A stretch of DNA of 39,195 nt from Longimicrobium sp. (GCF_035474595.1 NZ_DATIND010000063.1:1-39195); one strand, 5' to 3'. Shown: positions 15,061-23,605, counted from the stretch's first letter. A program made the numbers and translations. The notes: a model not told the origin generated them from the sequence alone.

Positions 15061-15351
15061 GAACGGCGGGCAGGCCACCGGGAAGATAGTGCCGCGTGCG
15101 GCGATCCGGAAACAGAACGGAAACACTCAGGCGCCGCGCGGAGAAAGCCCCGGCCTTGCCATCAGGAGAAGTGTCAGAAGGAGCGTCGGCTAGCCGTTAG
15201 CTGTTCAGGGCTGAACGACGGGCCTCCACCACGGCGAGAGAGGAGGATAGAAAGGACCAGGAGGATCGCGGCGGGGCCTACTCCCCTCTGCGGGAAGGCG
15301 CGGCAATCATGCCGAGCCTTATGGAACCTCACGTTTGATGGAGAGATCCCT

Positions 15352-16068
15352 ATGCGGAAAATCCTTAGTTTGCAGGCGGTGCGGTTGCCATCCCGGCTTG
15401 TGACGATTGCCGTCATGATGCCGCTTCTCGCATGCTCCGATGCGATCACCGGCCCGCATCGCGCTCCGGGTAGCACCTTGGCGGGGACGACCGTCACACT
15501 CCCCGGAATCACCGCGACCGAGTGCCAGTACGGAGGCGAGTATCCGAACTGCAAGTCGGCTCCCATCGACTCCGGGTCCGACCCGAACGCGCCTCCCCCG
15601 CCGCCTCCGCCATCGACCTCGGGAGGATCAACGGGCGGAACGACTCCGCCGCCCGATTCCACGGACGCGGGGAGCATCGGCGAGTGCGAACCTCAGAACG
15701 CAGGGGCACTCTCGGATGGAGACGCCATGCCCCCGGAGTGTACGGACAAGGCTTCGCGTGCATGTCCGGCCGTCATGCTCGGGAAGGTGATCACCGCAGG
15801 CATCGGGGTTGCCGGAATCCTTCATACCTTCAAGTTCGAAGGTCCGCTGACGAGGTCCGGCCTGCCGAACTCTCCCGCTCGGTATGCGGTCCAACCCACT
15901 TCCAGCGAAGACACGTGGTGGATCGCCGAATCGGGTTGGATAGCCGTGAACTGTTACGGTGTTTTTATCCCTATGGGCGCGGGGAAGCGCATCTGGGTCG
16001 GCGAGGCCTCGTACGCAGGGCAGAGTGACTTGCACATGGTCATGGGGCCGGGGCACCCCTCCTTCTAA
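15352..16068 (+). CDS. Lipoprotein with Pro/Ser/Gly-rich linker, function unknown
   Basis: A 238-aa protein. The signal sequence has a lipobox LLAC at Cys28, followed by a low-complexity linker that contains a run of seven prolines and a STSGGSTGGTT stretch (about 75-105). The C-terminal 130 residues contain several Cys (GECEPQN, PPECTDK, RACPAV) and a beta-rich end with DTWWIAESGWIAVNCYGV. This looks like a membrane-tethered protein with a small disulfide-bonded globular domain, not a family I can name. The ATG at 15352 has GGAGAG 6 nt upstream. The next gene starts 8 bp after its stop, so the two are co-transcribed. Confidence 0.82.
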   Translation: MRKILSLQAVRLPSRLVTIAVMMPLLACSDAITGPHRAPGSTLAGTTVTLPGITATECQYGGEYPNCKSAPIDSGSDPNAPPPPPPPSTSGGSTGGTTPPPDSTDAGSIGECEPQNAGALSDGDAMPPECTDKASRACPAVMLGKVITAGIGVAGILHTFKFEGPLTRSGLPNSPARYAVQPTSSEDTWWIAESGWIAVNCYGVFIPMGAGKRIWVGEASYAGQSDLHMVMGPGHPSF

Positions 16069-16076
16069 GTCGCCCT

Positions 16077-16850
16077 ATGAACCTCGCAGGGGAGCATCTT
16101 TCGATGGCGCGACGGAACTGGATTGCGGAATTCACGGAGCGCGATGTGCGCGCCGCCCTGGCGCTCGTCGGCACGCCTGACTCGGCGTCTGCCGTGGCGG
16201 CCGAGTTGTATGCACTTCCGGAAACGGAGCAGGTGCACCTGGAGTGGGTCTACGACGCCCTGCTTCTGGTCTCGTGCGTTTCGGACGATCTGGCCCGGCG
16301 GGTCATCGATCTCTTCGCCCCGGCAGACGAGGATGGCCGCTCGCGCATGCGGGTGGACCAGGCGCAGTTCGGTGCCGCCTTACGGGGCGAACGGCCGGGA
16401 TGGACGGTGTGGGAGATCGGGGACGTCGTTCGCGACCGCCGGCAGGACTGCGCGGTGACGGCCGCTTTCCGGGCGGAAACCGGGCGCCGCGAGAACCTGA
16501 TTGGCGCCTTCACCCAGCCGGAGCTGGAGATGGCGCTGTCGCAGGTGGGAGACTCGGATGCCGCCGCACGCCTCGCGCACGAAGTCTACAGCATCCCGCC
16601 GGACGAACAGGGCGACTACGACTGGACCGATCTTTCCCTGTGGTTGTTCTCGCTGGTGTCGCGGGAAATCGGGGAACGAGTCCTGACGACATTCGGCACG
16701 GTGTCCGATCGGGCCGAGCACATTCGGGAGATGCAGCGGGTGTTTCGCTCGCTTCGGGAGAGCGGCGAGCTGAGAGAACGCCTCGGGGCGGTGCGGTTCC
16801 AGGACCTCGTCCGCCTCGCCCCGACGGTCGGGTCGGGGGGCGTGGAGTAG
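16077..16850 (+). CDS. Protein with internal 62-residue duplication, unknown
   Basis: A 257-aa soluble, acidic protein with no signal peptide. Residues 19-80 and 145-206 align without gaps: 23 of 62 positions are identical and most others are conservative. Shared landmarks are FT..., VG..D, E.Y..P, EQ....W, L.L.S.VS and RV...F. Each half looks alpha-helical. The second copy is followed by a helical tail (MQRVFRSLRESGELRERLG). I recognise no family. It starts 8 bp after the lipoprotein gene and probably shares its transcript, which suggests a partnership across the membrane that cannot be proved here. The ATG at 16077 is the first in frame; ATG 16104 is an alternative. Confidence 0.78.
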   Translation: MNLAGEHLSMARRNWIAEFTERDVRAALALVGTPDSASAVAAELYALPETEQVHLEWVYDALLLVSCVSDDLARRVIDLFAPADEDGRSRMRVDQAQFGAALRGERPGWTVWEIGDVVRDRRQDCAVTAAFRAETGRRENLIGAFTQPELEMALSQVGDSDAAARLAHEVYSIPPDEQGDYDWTDLSLWLFSLVSREIGERVLTTFGTVSDRAEHIREMQRVFRSLRESGELRERLGAVRFQDLVRLAPTVGSGGVE

Positions 16851-16884
16851 GGCAATCCTCGCCCAAACCATGTTTCTACGTATG

Positions 16885-16938
16885 AGATGAAGATCGCCCG
16901 CCCCGGCACGAAGCCCGGGGCGGGCGAGATCTTCATCT
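16885..16938. terminator. Large bidirectional terminator hairpin
   Basis: The outer stem is agatgaagatc / gatcttcatct (11 bp). A 2-nt bulge follows, then an inner GC stem gcccgccccgg / ccggggcgggc. It sits between convergent genes ending at 16850 (plus) and 16959 (minus) and can serve both. Confidence 0.88.
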
Positions 16939-16958
16939 ACCGAAAAAACCGGCCGAGG

Positions 16959-17771
16959 CTACTGCGCGGAGGCGACCTGCTGCGGGCCCTGCAGCGCCTC
17001 GTACGCGGCCAGCACGCGGCGCAGCGCGGCCTTCTCGGTGGCGGTGATGTTCCGGTCCTGGCGGTACTGCTGGCCGTTGTAGCGCAGCTTGGCCGTGTTC
17101 GAGCTGGCCACCGCGCGCAGCATGCGCATGTCGTCGTCGGTCACGTTGGCGTCGTACCACTCCCACACGTCGCCCTCGCCGTTGTCGCGCTCCACCTTGA
17201 AGTGGCCGCCCGGGTCCACGGTGAACTGCTGCCCGTCGGCCAGGACCTCGAAGGTCTGCACGAACAGCCAGTTGTCGCCCGAGTAGCGCAGCAGCATGCG
17301 CAGGTACGGGTCGCCGCCCTGGTCGCTCTTGCCGATGTACGCCTGGAAGGCGTTGCTGTTGGCGTACTCGGGGTAGCTGCGGTCCTTGTACCAGGTCACG
17401 TGCTGGAACTCGTCGTGCTCCTTCTTCAGCTGCGCCACGGCGCGCTGGCCCGCCTGGGCGCGGCGGGCCTGGTCGGCCGCGCGCACGCGGCGCCCCTCGG
17501 CCTTCCACTCCGCCATCCCCGGCGTGTCGTCCCTGCCGTACTGCAGCACCAGCATGATCACCGAGTCGCGCTGCGCCTCGGGCAGGTTCCTGATGTCGTC
17601 CTTCTTCACCCGGCCGAAGGTCTCGGCGGCCCGGGTCTCGTGGACCTTCTTCTGCGCCGGGTCTACGGCCTGGGTGGTGCCGCCGTTCCTGGGGCCGTCG
17701 GAGCTCCCGGCCGCCAGCGCGGCGAAGGCTGCGAAGGCAGCGAGAGAGAGGGCGTGGCGTGGCGTGAGCAT
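16959..17771 (-). CDS. Exported protein of unknown function
   Basis: A 270-aa protein with a signal peptide (MLTPRHALSLAAFAAFAALAAG). The middle is a charged helical segment (RRAQAGQRAVAQLKKEHDEFQ, about 103-123). The C-terminal half is better ordered: WLFVQTFEVLADGQQFTVDP, then GDVWEWYDANVTDDDMRML, RYNGQQYRQDRNITATEKAALRRVL. Similar tail patterns occur in uncharacterised proteins of several phyla, but I cannot name the family. I chose the ATG at 17771 because it begins the signal peptide. It overlaps the end of the upstream membrane-protein frame by 109 bp, which is unusually long, and no clear ribosome binding site is visible, so translational coupling is possible. Confidence 0.8.
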   Translation of the reverse strand: MLTPRHALSLAAFAAFAALAAGSSDGPRNGGTTQAVDPAQKKVHETRAAETFGRVKKDDIRNLPEAQRDSVIMLVLQYGRDDTPGMAEWKAEGRRVRAADQARRAQAGQRAVAQLKKEHDEFQHVTWYKDRSYPEYANSNAFQAYIGKSDQGGDPYLRMLLRYSGDNWLFVQTFEVLADGQQFTVDPGGHFKVERDNGEGDVWEWYDANVTDDDMRMLRAVASSNTAKLRYNGQQYRQDRNITATEKAALRRVLAAYEALQGPQQVASAQ

Positions 17772-18310
17772 TCGCGTAGGTACAGGAGGTGGAGGGGGAT
17801 GGCCGAGGCGAGCGCGCCCAGCCAGAAGTCCGCGGGGTCGAACGTGCCGGGAACGATCCCGGCGAGCTGGGCCAGCTCGCTCCCCAGCGAGAGCGCGGGC
17901 CCCAGCGCGATCCAGAACGCCGCCTGCCGCACCGGCTTCCCGCGCCAGATGAGCGCCATGCAGGCCACGAACGCGTACACCCACAGCGCGTCCGGCAGGC
18001 TGAACAGCATCCACCCCGGCAGCCGGATTCCCGCGACGACGGCACGCGCCGACGCGAGGGCGCCGTCCAGCGACGCGGCCTCCATCCACCTGAACACCCG
18101 CAGCCGCGGCGAGCGCCACAGCAGGTACACGGCCGAGCCGAGGGCGATGGGCAGCACCACGTGCCACGCGAGCGCGCCGCGTGGAACTGAGCCGGTGTCT
18201 TTGCGGGAAGCCTGGGGCAACTGCGGGGGGGCGGATCGGGATGGGAACGTCTGGAGAGGCGGCCACAACGCTAACACCCAACGCGCGCGGCGGCCAAGCC
18301 GGCGGGACAA
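17663..18310 (-). CDS. VanZ-like integral membrane protein
   Basis: A 215-aa frame with four hydrophobic helices: HVVLPIALGSAVYLLW, LPDALWVYAFVACMALIW, AAFWIALGPALSLGSELAQL and DFWLGALASAIPLHLLYL. The segment SELAQLAGIVPGTFDPADFWLGALAS has the VanZ-family pattern; the role of that family beyond teicoplanin tolerance is largely unknown. The first Met is at 18310, 34 bp after the acyltransferase stop, but the real start could be later because the first 45 residues are poorly hydrophobic. The last 35 residues are Pro/Ser-rich, overlap the next gene in another frame and look unlike the rest. A frameshift near 17770 that removed the original stop would explain this. Confidence 0.65.
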   Translation of the reverse strand: MSRRLGRRARWVLALWPPLQTFPSRSAPPQLPQASRKDTGSVPRGALAWHVVLPIALGSAVYLLWRSPRLRVFRWMEAASLDGALASARAVVAGIRLPGWMLFSLPDALWVYAFVACMALIWRGKPVRQAAFWIALGPALSLGSELAQLAGIVPGTFDPADFWLGALASAIPLHLLYLRECSRHATPSLSLPSQPSPRWRPGAPTAPGTAAPPRP

Positions 18311-18344
18311 ACTGCAACCTTGAGCGTAGCAGACGACGGAATCT

Positions 18345-19706
18345 CTACACGCGCACCTCTTCCCACAGCGTGTGCAGCCGCCGGGCGAGGTCGGCCTGGC
18401 GGGCGCGCAGCTCGTCCAGCTCGGCGCGGCGGCGGGTGCGCAGGAAGAAGCGCCGCGCCTGCGCCGTCGCCTCGGCCCATCCCTCCGTCACGCGCAGCGC
18501 CACGAAGCCGGCCAGCGGCAGGGCGAAGAGCGTGCACAGCCCCGCGACCCATCCGAATCTCCATCCCACCACGGTGGCGACGGCGATCGTCCACAGCAGG
18601 TGGAATAGGCCGCCCACCAGCAGCTTGAAGGTCGCGCGGACGTCGCGGTACTCCACCTGCCGCCGCTCGAGGATGCCCGTGAGACGGTAGGGGATCCAGT
18701 AGACGAGGATGCCGAGCGCGGCGACCGGCGCGCCCAGCCCGAAGAAGGCGATCTGCCGTCCCGTCCACCCGATCGCGGCGTCGGCGCGGGGGCTGGCCTT
18801 CAGCTCCGCGGGGGTGAGGCCCAGCACGCGCAGCACGCGCCCGTGCGCCGCCACGTCCCTGGCGACGCGACGCCACTCCGGCCGCCCCTCCGCGCGGACG
18901 CGCGCCAGCCCCTCGGCCGCCTCGACCTGGCGTGCGACGCGCGCGTCCGCGGCCGCCTCCACCGGCAGCTCGGCGGCGTACACGGCCTCGGCCATCTCCA
19001 CCAGCGGGCGGTCGTCCCAGCGCTCCAGGTTCACCGTCACCTCGTGCAGCGACTCGTCGATGCGGCGCGTGAGCTCGCGCACCGCGTCGCGGTCGTCCGG
19101 CGACGTCCCCGCCAGGTCGTCCCACGCCACCGCGTCGCCGACCACGGCGACGGCGTCGGAGCGGAAGGTCTCCTTGGCGCGGAAGGAGAGGCCCACGGGG
19201 ACGAGGGGGAAGGCGCCGCCCGTCCGCAGCGCCGCGCCCAGGGCGATGCGCGCGGCGCCGGTCTTCAGCGGGACGAGCGACGGCTCGCTGTGGCTGGTCC
19301 CCTCGGGGAAGATGCCGACCGCGGCGCCCTCCGCCAGCGCGGCCCAGACGGCGCGGAAAGTGTCGTCGTTCTGCGCCGTCGGGCCCACCTGCGCCTGGTC
19401 CTGCTGGCGGTAGACGGGGATCGCCCCCGCGCCCTTCGTCAGCCAGCCGATCACCGCCATGTCGAAGAGCGGCGCCTTGGCCAGGAAGCGCACCGGCCGG
19501 CGGGCGACGGCGACGACCATCCCCGGGTCCAGCAGCGAGTTGGGATGGTTGGCGACCAGCAGCACCGGCCCGCGCCGCGGCACCCGCTCGCCCGAGATGG
19601 TGAGCCGGTAGAACAGCTTCAGCGCGTTCCGGGAGAAGGAGGAGAAGATCGGGAGGAGCCACACGGGCGGGATGCGGGCGGGAGATGGCAGGATCGCGGC
19701 TGACAC
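18345..19706 (-). CDS. Lysophospholipid acyltransferase (PlsC-like) family protein
   Basis: A 453-aa membrane-associated acyltransferase. The PlsC-like domain has the catalytic block NHPNSLLD (53-60, His54 and Asp60) and the glycerophosphate-binding block GIFPEGTSHSEPS (131-143). It has HX5D rather than HX4D spacing, typical of the subgroup with NHPNSLxDP. Two hydrophobic segments near the C-terminus (FFGLGAPVAALGILVYWIPY; LFHLLWTIAVATVVGWRFGWVA) anchor it. It probably transfers fatty acyl chains to glycerolipids, but exact substrate is not visible. It is transcribed away from the YheT-type hydrolase with only 34 bp between start codons, so the promoters overlap. Confidence 0.9.
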   Translation of the reverse strand: MSAAILPSPARIPPVWLLPIFSSFSRNALKLFYRLTISGERVPRRGPVLLVANHPNSLLDPGMVVAVARRPVRFLAKAPLFDMAVIGWLTKGAGAIPVYRQQDQAQVGPTAQNDDTFRAVWAALAEGAAVGIFPEGTSHSEPSLVPLKTGAARIALGAALRTGGAFPLVPVGLSFRAKETFRSDAVAVVGDAVAWDDLAGTSPDDRDAVRELTRRIDESLHEVTVNLERWDDRPLVEMAEAVYAAELPVEAAADARVARQVEAAEGLARVRAEGRPEWRRVARDVAAHGRVLRVLGLTPAELKASPRADAAIGWTGRQIAFFGLGAPVAALGILVYWIPYRLTGILERRQVEYRDVRATFKLLVGGLFHLLWTIAVATVVGWRFGWVAGLCTLFALPLAGFVALRVTEGWAEATAQARRFFLRTRRRAELDELRARQADLARRLHTLWEEVRV

Positions 19707-19740
19707 GGCCCGGTCTGGACCGCCGGGTTAGATTCTACGG

Positions 19741-20778
19741 ATGGAAGCGACCCAGAGGAACCCCGCCCCCCGCGGCCGCGCCGCGCGCCCGTTCACGCCC
19801 ACGCCCTTCCGCCCGGCGCGCTGGCTCCCCGGCCCGCACGCGCAGACCGTGGCGGGGCGCTATCTCCGCCCGCGCACCGGCGTGGAATACCGCCGCGAGC
19901 GCATCGACACGCCGGACGGCGACTTCCTGGACCTGGACTGGGCCACCGTCCCCGGCCGCCCCGCGCCGGCTAGGGACGCGCCGCTCGTCGCCGTGGTGCA
20001 CGGGCTGGAGGGGAGCGCCCAGTCCCTCTACGTGCTGGAGACCTGCCGCAAGCTGTGGGACCGCGGCATCCGCTCCGTGGCGATGAACTTCCGCTCGTGC
20101 AGCGGCGAGCCCAACCGCCTCCCGCGCTTCTACCACGCCGGCGACACGGGCGACATCGCCCACGTGCTGGAGCTGATGGCGGCGCGGAACCCGGGCGTGC
20201 CGCTGGGCGCCGTCGGGTTCTCGCTGGGCGCCAACGTGCTGCTGAAGTACCTGGGCGAGCGCGGGGGGGATGCGGGGGTCCGCGCCGCCGCCGCCATCTC
20301 CATCCCCTTCGACCTGGGCGCGGGGGCCGACGGGCTGAACCGCACGCGGATGGGGAGGCTGTACACGCGCGCCTTCATCCGCCCGCTGCAGGCCAAGTAC
20401 CGCCAGAAGCGCGGGCTGATCGGCGGCGCGGTGGACGAGCGGCGGGCGTTCGGCGCGCGCAGCTTCCGCGAGTTCGACGACGCGGTGACGGCGCGGCTGC
20501 ACGGCTTCAGGGACGTGGACGACTACTACGGCCGCAGCAGCAGCGCGCAGTTCCTCCCGCGCGTCGCCGTCCCCACGCTCCTGGTGCACGCCGCCGACGA
20601 CCCGTTCGTCCCGGCCGAGGCCATCCCCCACGCCGCCATCGCCGCCAACCCTTCGCTCGTCGCGGCGATGACGGAGCACGGCGGCCACGTCGGCTTCATC
20701 GCCGGCACCCCGTGGGCTCCCGAGTTCTGGGCGGAGGCCGAGGCGGCGAGGTTCCTCGCGGGGGAACTGAAGTGCTGA
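19741..20778 (+). CDS. YheT-type alpha/beta hydrolase
   Basis: A 345-aa serine hydrolase of the YheT / EMB8 (ABHD) family. The N-terminal PFRPARWLPGPHAQT is the family's hallmark, followed by VVHGLEGSAQS (85-95) as oxyanion loop and MNFRSCSGEPNRLPRFYHAGDTGD. The nucleophile is Ser161 in GFSLGANV, the acid Asp286 or Asp287 in HAADDPF, and the base His316 in EHGGHVGF. The triad looks complete. Family members are esterases or lipases of poorly known substrate. It diverges from the acyltransferase gene, and the pair may act on membrane lipids, which is inference. Confidence 0.9.
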   Translation: MEATQRNPAPRGRAARPFTPTPFRPARWLPGPHAQTVAGRYLRPRTGVEYRRERIDTPDGDFLDLDWATVPGRPAPARDAPLVAVVHGLEGSAQSLYVLETCRKLWDRGIRSVAMNFRSCSGEPNRLPRFYHAGDTGDIAHVLELMAARNPGVPLGAVGFSLGANVLLKYLGERGGDAGVRAAAAISIPFDLGAGADGLNRTRMGRLYTRAFIRPLQAKYRQKRGLIGGAVDERRAFGARSFREFDDAVTARLHGFRDVDDYYGRSSSAQFLPRVAVPTLLVHAADDPFVPAEAIPHAAIAANPSLVAAMTEHGGHVGFIAGTPWAPEFWAEAEAARFLAGELKC

Positions 20779-20832
20779 GCTGCGGCGAAGCGGCTCCGAT
20801 CGTCGTTTCGTTGCGGGGGCGGCTCCATGCGA

Positions 20833-20888
20833 GCACTCAGCACTTGGCACTTGGCACTTGGCACTTAGGACTTAGGACTTAGCACTTC
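20833..20888. repeat. Tandem 7-bp array (GCACTTG/GGACTTA)
   Basis: Eight heptamers: gcactca, three gcacttg, gcactta, two ggactta, then gcacttc. It is the same family as at 4272-4363 in reverse orientation. It lies between the YheT-type hydrolase stop and the RMD1-family start, ending 35 bp before the latter. Confidence 0.88.
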
Positions 20889-20923
20889 CCCTCTGGCACG
20901 CCCCTCGCACGAATCTCCGTCCG

Positions 20924-22054
20924 ATGATGCCGGTCCAGTCCCCGCCCCAGCCCCCGATAACCGTGCGCAGCGCCACCGTCGAGGTGCTGCGCATCTTCGA
21001 CGTGGCCGAGTCCATCGACCTGGACCGCGTGGAGTCGCTGCTGGCGGGGCGGGGGACCGTCGCGCGCATCCGTCTCACCCGCGTGGAGCCCAAGGCCATC
21101 GCCTTCGGCGATCCCCCCGTCGTCACCGAGCTTCCCGCGCCGCCCATGGACGTGCTCGGCCGCCGCTGCCCGACCCGCGCGGCGGCGCGCATCCACGCGT
21201 TCGGCGTCGTCTCCGTCTCCCTCGAGGTGCTGCTCCCCGAGCCGCTGCCGTGGCCCGGGTTCGAGGCGTTCGCGCGCGAGGCCGAGCGCGAGGCGGCGGC
21301 GCTGCGCTTCTGGCGCGAGCGGCTGGACGCGCTCCTGGACGCCATCCGCCCCGCGATGGACGACCCCAGCACCATCCGCGTGGAAGAGGACTACGCCATC
21401 GTCACCCTCCGCGAGCTGGATCCTAAGCCCGCCCGGCCGCTGGCCGAGGTCGTGGACCTGGTGCCGCTGCTCACGCAGGAGGCGCGGCCGCTCTCCGCCG
21501 CCGCGCGCGCCGAGGCGATGCGGTACACGCACTCGTACTACACCGACGACGTGGTGGTGCTGACCTGGGACCGCGCGCTGGTGCTGGAGCCGGGCAACGA
21601 CGACGACGTGGCCGACGTGCTGGAGGTGGCCAACGCGCAGCTGCTGGAGCTGCGGGTGTACGACGCGCTGCTGGACCGCGAGATTCCACGCATCTACGAC
21701 GTGGCCGAGGCGGTGCAGCGGCGCGGCGTGGCGCTGTTCCAGCGGCGCTACTCGCGCGCCGCCAACCAGATGCGCGCGCTGGTGGCCGAGATCAGCGAGA
21801 TCACCGAGAAGGTGGAGAACGCGCTGAAGGTGACCGAGGACGTGTACCTGGCGCGCGTGTACACGTCGGCCACGGAGCTCTTCCGCATCCCCGCGCTGGC
21901 CGCCTCCATCGACCGCAAGCTGGCGCTGATCCGCGAGACCTACACCTCGCTGTACGACCAGGCCGTGGCCACCCGCGCCGAGTGGATGGAAGCCGCCATC
22001 ATCGCCCTGATCGTCCTCGAGGTCGTCCTCGCCATCATCGCCGGAAGGCATTGA
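20924..22054 (+). CDS. RMD1/DUF155-family protein
   Basis: A 376-aa protein of the RMD1 / YagE (DUF155) family. Recognisable blocks are the central YTHSYYTDDVVVLTWDRALV (about 196-215), VADVLEVANAQLLELRVYDALLD (about 226-248) and the coiled helical part that follows. It ends with a transmembrane helix (AAIIALIVLEVVLAII). Bacterial members are of unknown biochemical function; yeast Rmd1/Rmd8 and human RMND1 are linked to meiosis and mitochondrial translation. The start is one of two adjacent ATGs (20924 or 20927). The array of 7-bp repeats ends 35 bp upstream. It may be read together with the HD gene, but 246 bp and a repeat-A half copy separate them. Confidence 0.88.
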   Translation: MMPVQSPPQPPITVRSATVEVLRIFDVAESIDLDRVESLLAGRGTVARIRLTRVEPKAIAFGDPPVVTELPAPPMDVLGRRCPTRAAARIHAFGVVSVSLEVLLPEPLPWPGFEAFAREAEREAAALRFWRERLDALLDAIRPAMDDPSTIRVEEDYAIVTLRELDPKPARPLAEVVDLVPLLTQEARPLSAAARAEAMRYTHSYYTDDVVVLTWDRALVLEPGNDDDVADVLEVANAQLLELRVYDALLDREIPRIYDVAEAVQRRGVALFQRRYSRAANQMRALVAEISEITEKVENALKVTEDVYLARVYTSATELFRIPALAASIDRKLALIRETYTSLYDQAVATRAEWMEAAIIALIVLEVVLAIIAGRH

Positions 22055-22112
22055 TGCGGTGTATCACCCAGGGCACGAAGGCTGAAGCTTGTGGGCCTTC
22101 ACCGACGTAATG

Positions 22113-22185
22113 GACGTCATCCTGAGGCCGGCCACATCGTAATCCGAAGCCGCACCGTTGCTTGCAGGCCGAAGGATCCATAGCC
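22113..22185 (+). repeat. Dispersed repeat A, half copy
   Basis: It holds the outer arm gacgtcatcctgaggccggcc and the inner arm 'ttgcaggccgaaggatc' of repeat A, in the same order as the left half of the element at 7961-8222, but no matching right half follows. It is non-coding and lies between the RMD1-family gene and the HD gene. Confidence 0.75.
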
Positions 22186-22300
22186 GGCCCGCACGTTGAC
22201 AGGGAGACGCACCGGCGGGTGACGAGCAGCCGGACGAAGTTGCAGTCGCAGGTCCGGAAACGAAGACACACACGGAAGAAGAAGAGGAAGGGAACACCCG

Positions 22301-23155
22301 ATGGCAGAATCCGTTACCGCCGCCGAGCTGAGGGCGGCGTTCGGACGCACGGTGGAAGAGCGGTTCTCGCACCGGCTTGCGCTGAACGTGCCGAGCCGCA
22401 ACAACCCGAAGCTCGCGCAGATCATCGACCGCATCAACCACGACGACGAACTGTACGCGCTCTGGCTGGCGGCCAACGTGAACGCCGTGGAGCGGCTGGG
22501 GATGACCGACCACGGCCCCGTGCACGTGAAGATCGTGATGAACATCGCCGTGAAGCTCCTGCGCATGCTGGTGGAGCACGGCGTGGAGCCCTCGGTCGTC
22601 ACCAACTACGGGATGACGAACGAGGACGCCGAGGTGGTGGTGATGCTGGCCGCCCTGATGCACGACCTGGGGATGAGCGTGCACCGCAGCAACCACGAGG
22701 AGATGTCGCTGTTCGTGGCGCAGCCCAAGATCAGGGAGCTGCTGGACGGCATCTACGACGTGGGCACGGCCACCATCCTGCGCGCCGAGATCATGCACGC
22801 CATCATCGCGCACCGCTCGGGCGGCAAGCCGCTGACCATCGAGGCGGGGATCGTGCGCGTGTCCGACGCGCTGGACATGGCCAAGGGCCGCTCGCGCATC
22901 TCGCTGGGGATCGAGCGGACGATGAGCATCCACTCCATCAGCGCCGCGGCCATCGACTCGGTGCACATCGAGAGCGGCGAGGACAAGCCGGTGCGCCTGC
23001 GCATCGTGATGTCCAACTCCGCCGGCGTCTTCCAGCTCGACGAGCTCTTCCGCGAAAAGCTCTCCGGCAGCGGCCTGGAGCCCTACGTGGAGGTCGAGGC
23101 GCTCATCGAGGGCGAGGAGGAGAAGCGCCTGGTCACCAGCGCGTACCGGCTGTAG
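22301..23155 (+). CDS. HD-domain metal-dependent phosphohydrolase
   Basis: A 284-aa soluble protein of the HD superfamily (COG3294-like). The metal-binding set is visible: His71/His75 in TDHGPVHV, the HD pair His121-Asp122 in ALMHDLGMS, His128 or nearby His residues, MHAIIAHRSGG (165-175), and Asp189 in VSDALDMAKGR. Together they predict a phosphatase or phosphodiesterase, probably acting on a nucleotide or phosphorylated ligand; the exact substrate is unknown. The ATG at 22301 has a purine-rich gaggaaggga 8-18 nt upstream. A terminator hairpin follows the stop. Confidence 0.88.
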   Translation: MAESVTAAELRAAFGRTVEERFSHRLALNVPSRNNPKLAQIIDRINHDDELYALWLAANVNAVERLGMTDHGPVHVKIVMNIAVKLLRMLVEHGVEPSVVTNYGMTNEDAEVVVMLAALMHDLGMSVHRSNHEEMSLFVAQPKIRELLDGIYDVGTATILRAEIMHAIIAHRSGGKPLTIEAGIVRVSDALDMAKGRSRISLGIERTMSIHSISAAAIDSVHIESGEDKPVRLRIVMSNSAGVFQLDELFREKLSGSGLEPYVEVEALIEGEEEKRLVTSAYRL

Positions 23156-23181
23156 GCGGCAGACTTCGCCATTGCATGCGC

Positions 23182-23215
23182 CGGGGGCGCCCGCCAGCTT
23201 TGGTGGGCGCCCCCG
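23182..23215. terminator. Intrinsic terminator after the HD gene
   Basis: The core stem is cgggggcgccc / gggcgcccccg (11 bp), with an extended, partly paired loop, 26 bp after the HD-gene stop and followed by gttgcat. Confidence 0.75.
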
Positions 23216-23247
23216 TTGCATCTGCATCCTCAACCACCGCTCTTCCC

Positions 23248-23589
23248 ATGATGGAACGCGTCCGCCGCACCAACGCCATCTCCGTCGAAGACCTGAACGC
23301 CGCGCTGGCCGAGTTCCACGAGGAGGGCGTGGACGGCGAGACGATCGCCGGCGCCAACGAGGAGGGGCCGGCCGACTGGATCTGGGTGAAGTGGCTGGGA
23401 AACCGCTACTATCTGAACGGCGACACCACGTGGGAAGGCGTCGGCGAATACCTGGAGCTGGTGAAGAAACATGGCTCCGGCCTCGCATGGTCGCTCGTCC
23501 CGAACGGGCGCGGCGAGATCAACCAGGTCGCGTTCGGACCGGCGAAGACCGTCATCCCCGGCTTCCATTTCTACCGCGCGGACACGTAG
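23248..23589 (+). CDS. Small soluble protein of unknown function
   Basis: A 113-aa protein, acidic and rich in Trp/Tyr/Gly (ADWIWVKWLGNRYYLNGDTTWEG, LAWSLVPNGRGEINQVAFG). It reads as a compact alpha+beta fold with no signal or transmembrane segment. I do not recognise the family. The ATG at 23248 is followed by a second ATG at 23251, and either could be used. The SLOG-type gene begins 16 bp after its stop, so the two are probably one transcript. The terminator just upstream separates it from the HD gene. Confidence 0.72.
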   Translation: MMERVRRTNAISVEDLNAALAEFHEEGVDGETIAGANEEGPADWIWVKWLGNRYYLNGDTTWEGVGEYLELVKKHGSGLAWSLVPNGRGEINQVAFGPAKTVIPGFHFYRADT

Positions 23590-23605
23590 GAACGGCGTTC
23601 GGCAG

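Noticed and set aside
15174-15677. A 167-aa minus-strand frame opposite the Pro-rich lipoprotein
   Set aside because: The plus-strand frame has a lipobox, a good ribosome binding site and a coupled downstream gene; the antisense frame has no such support.
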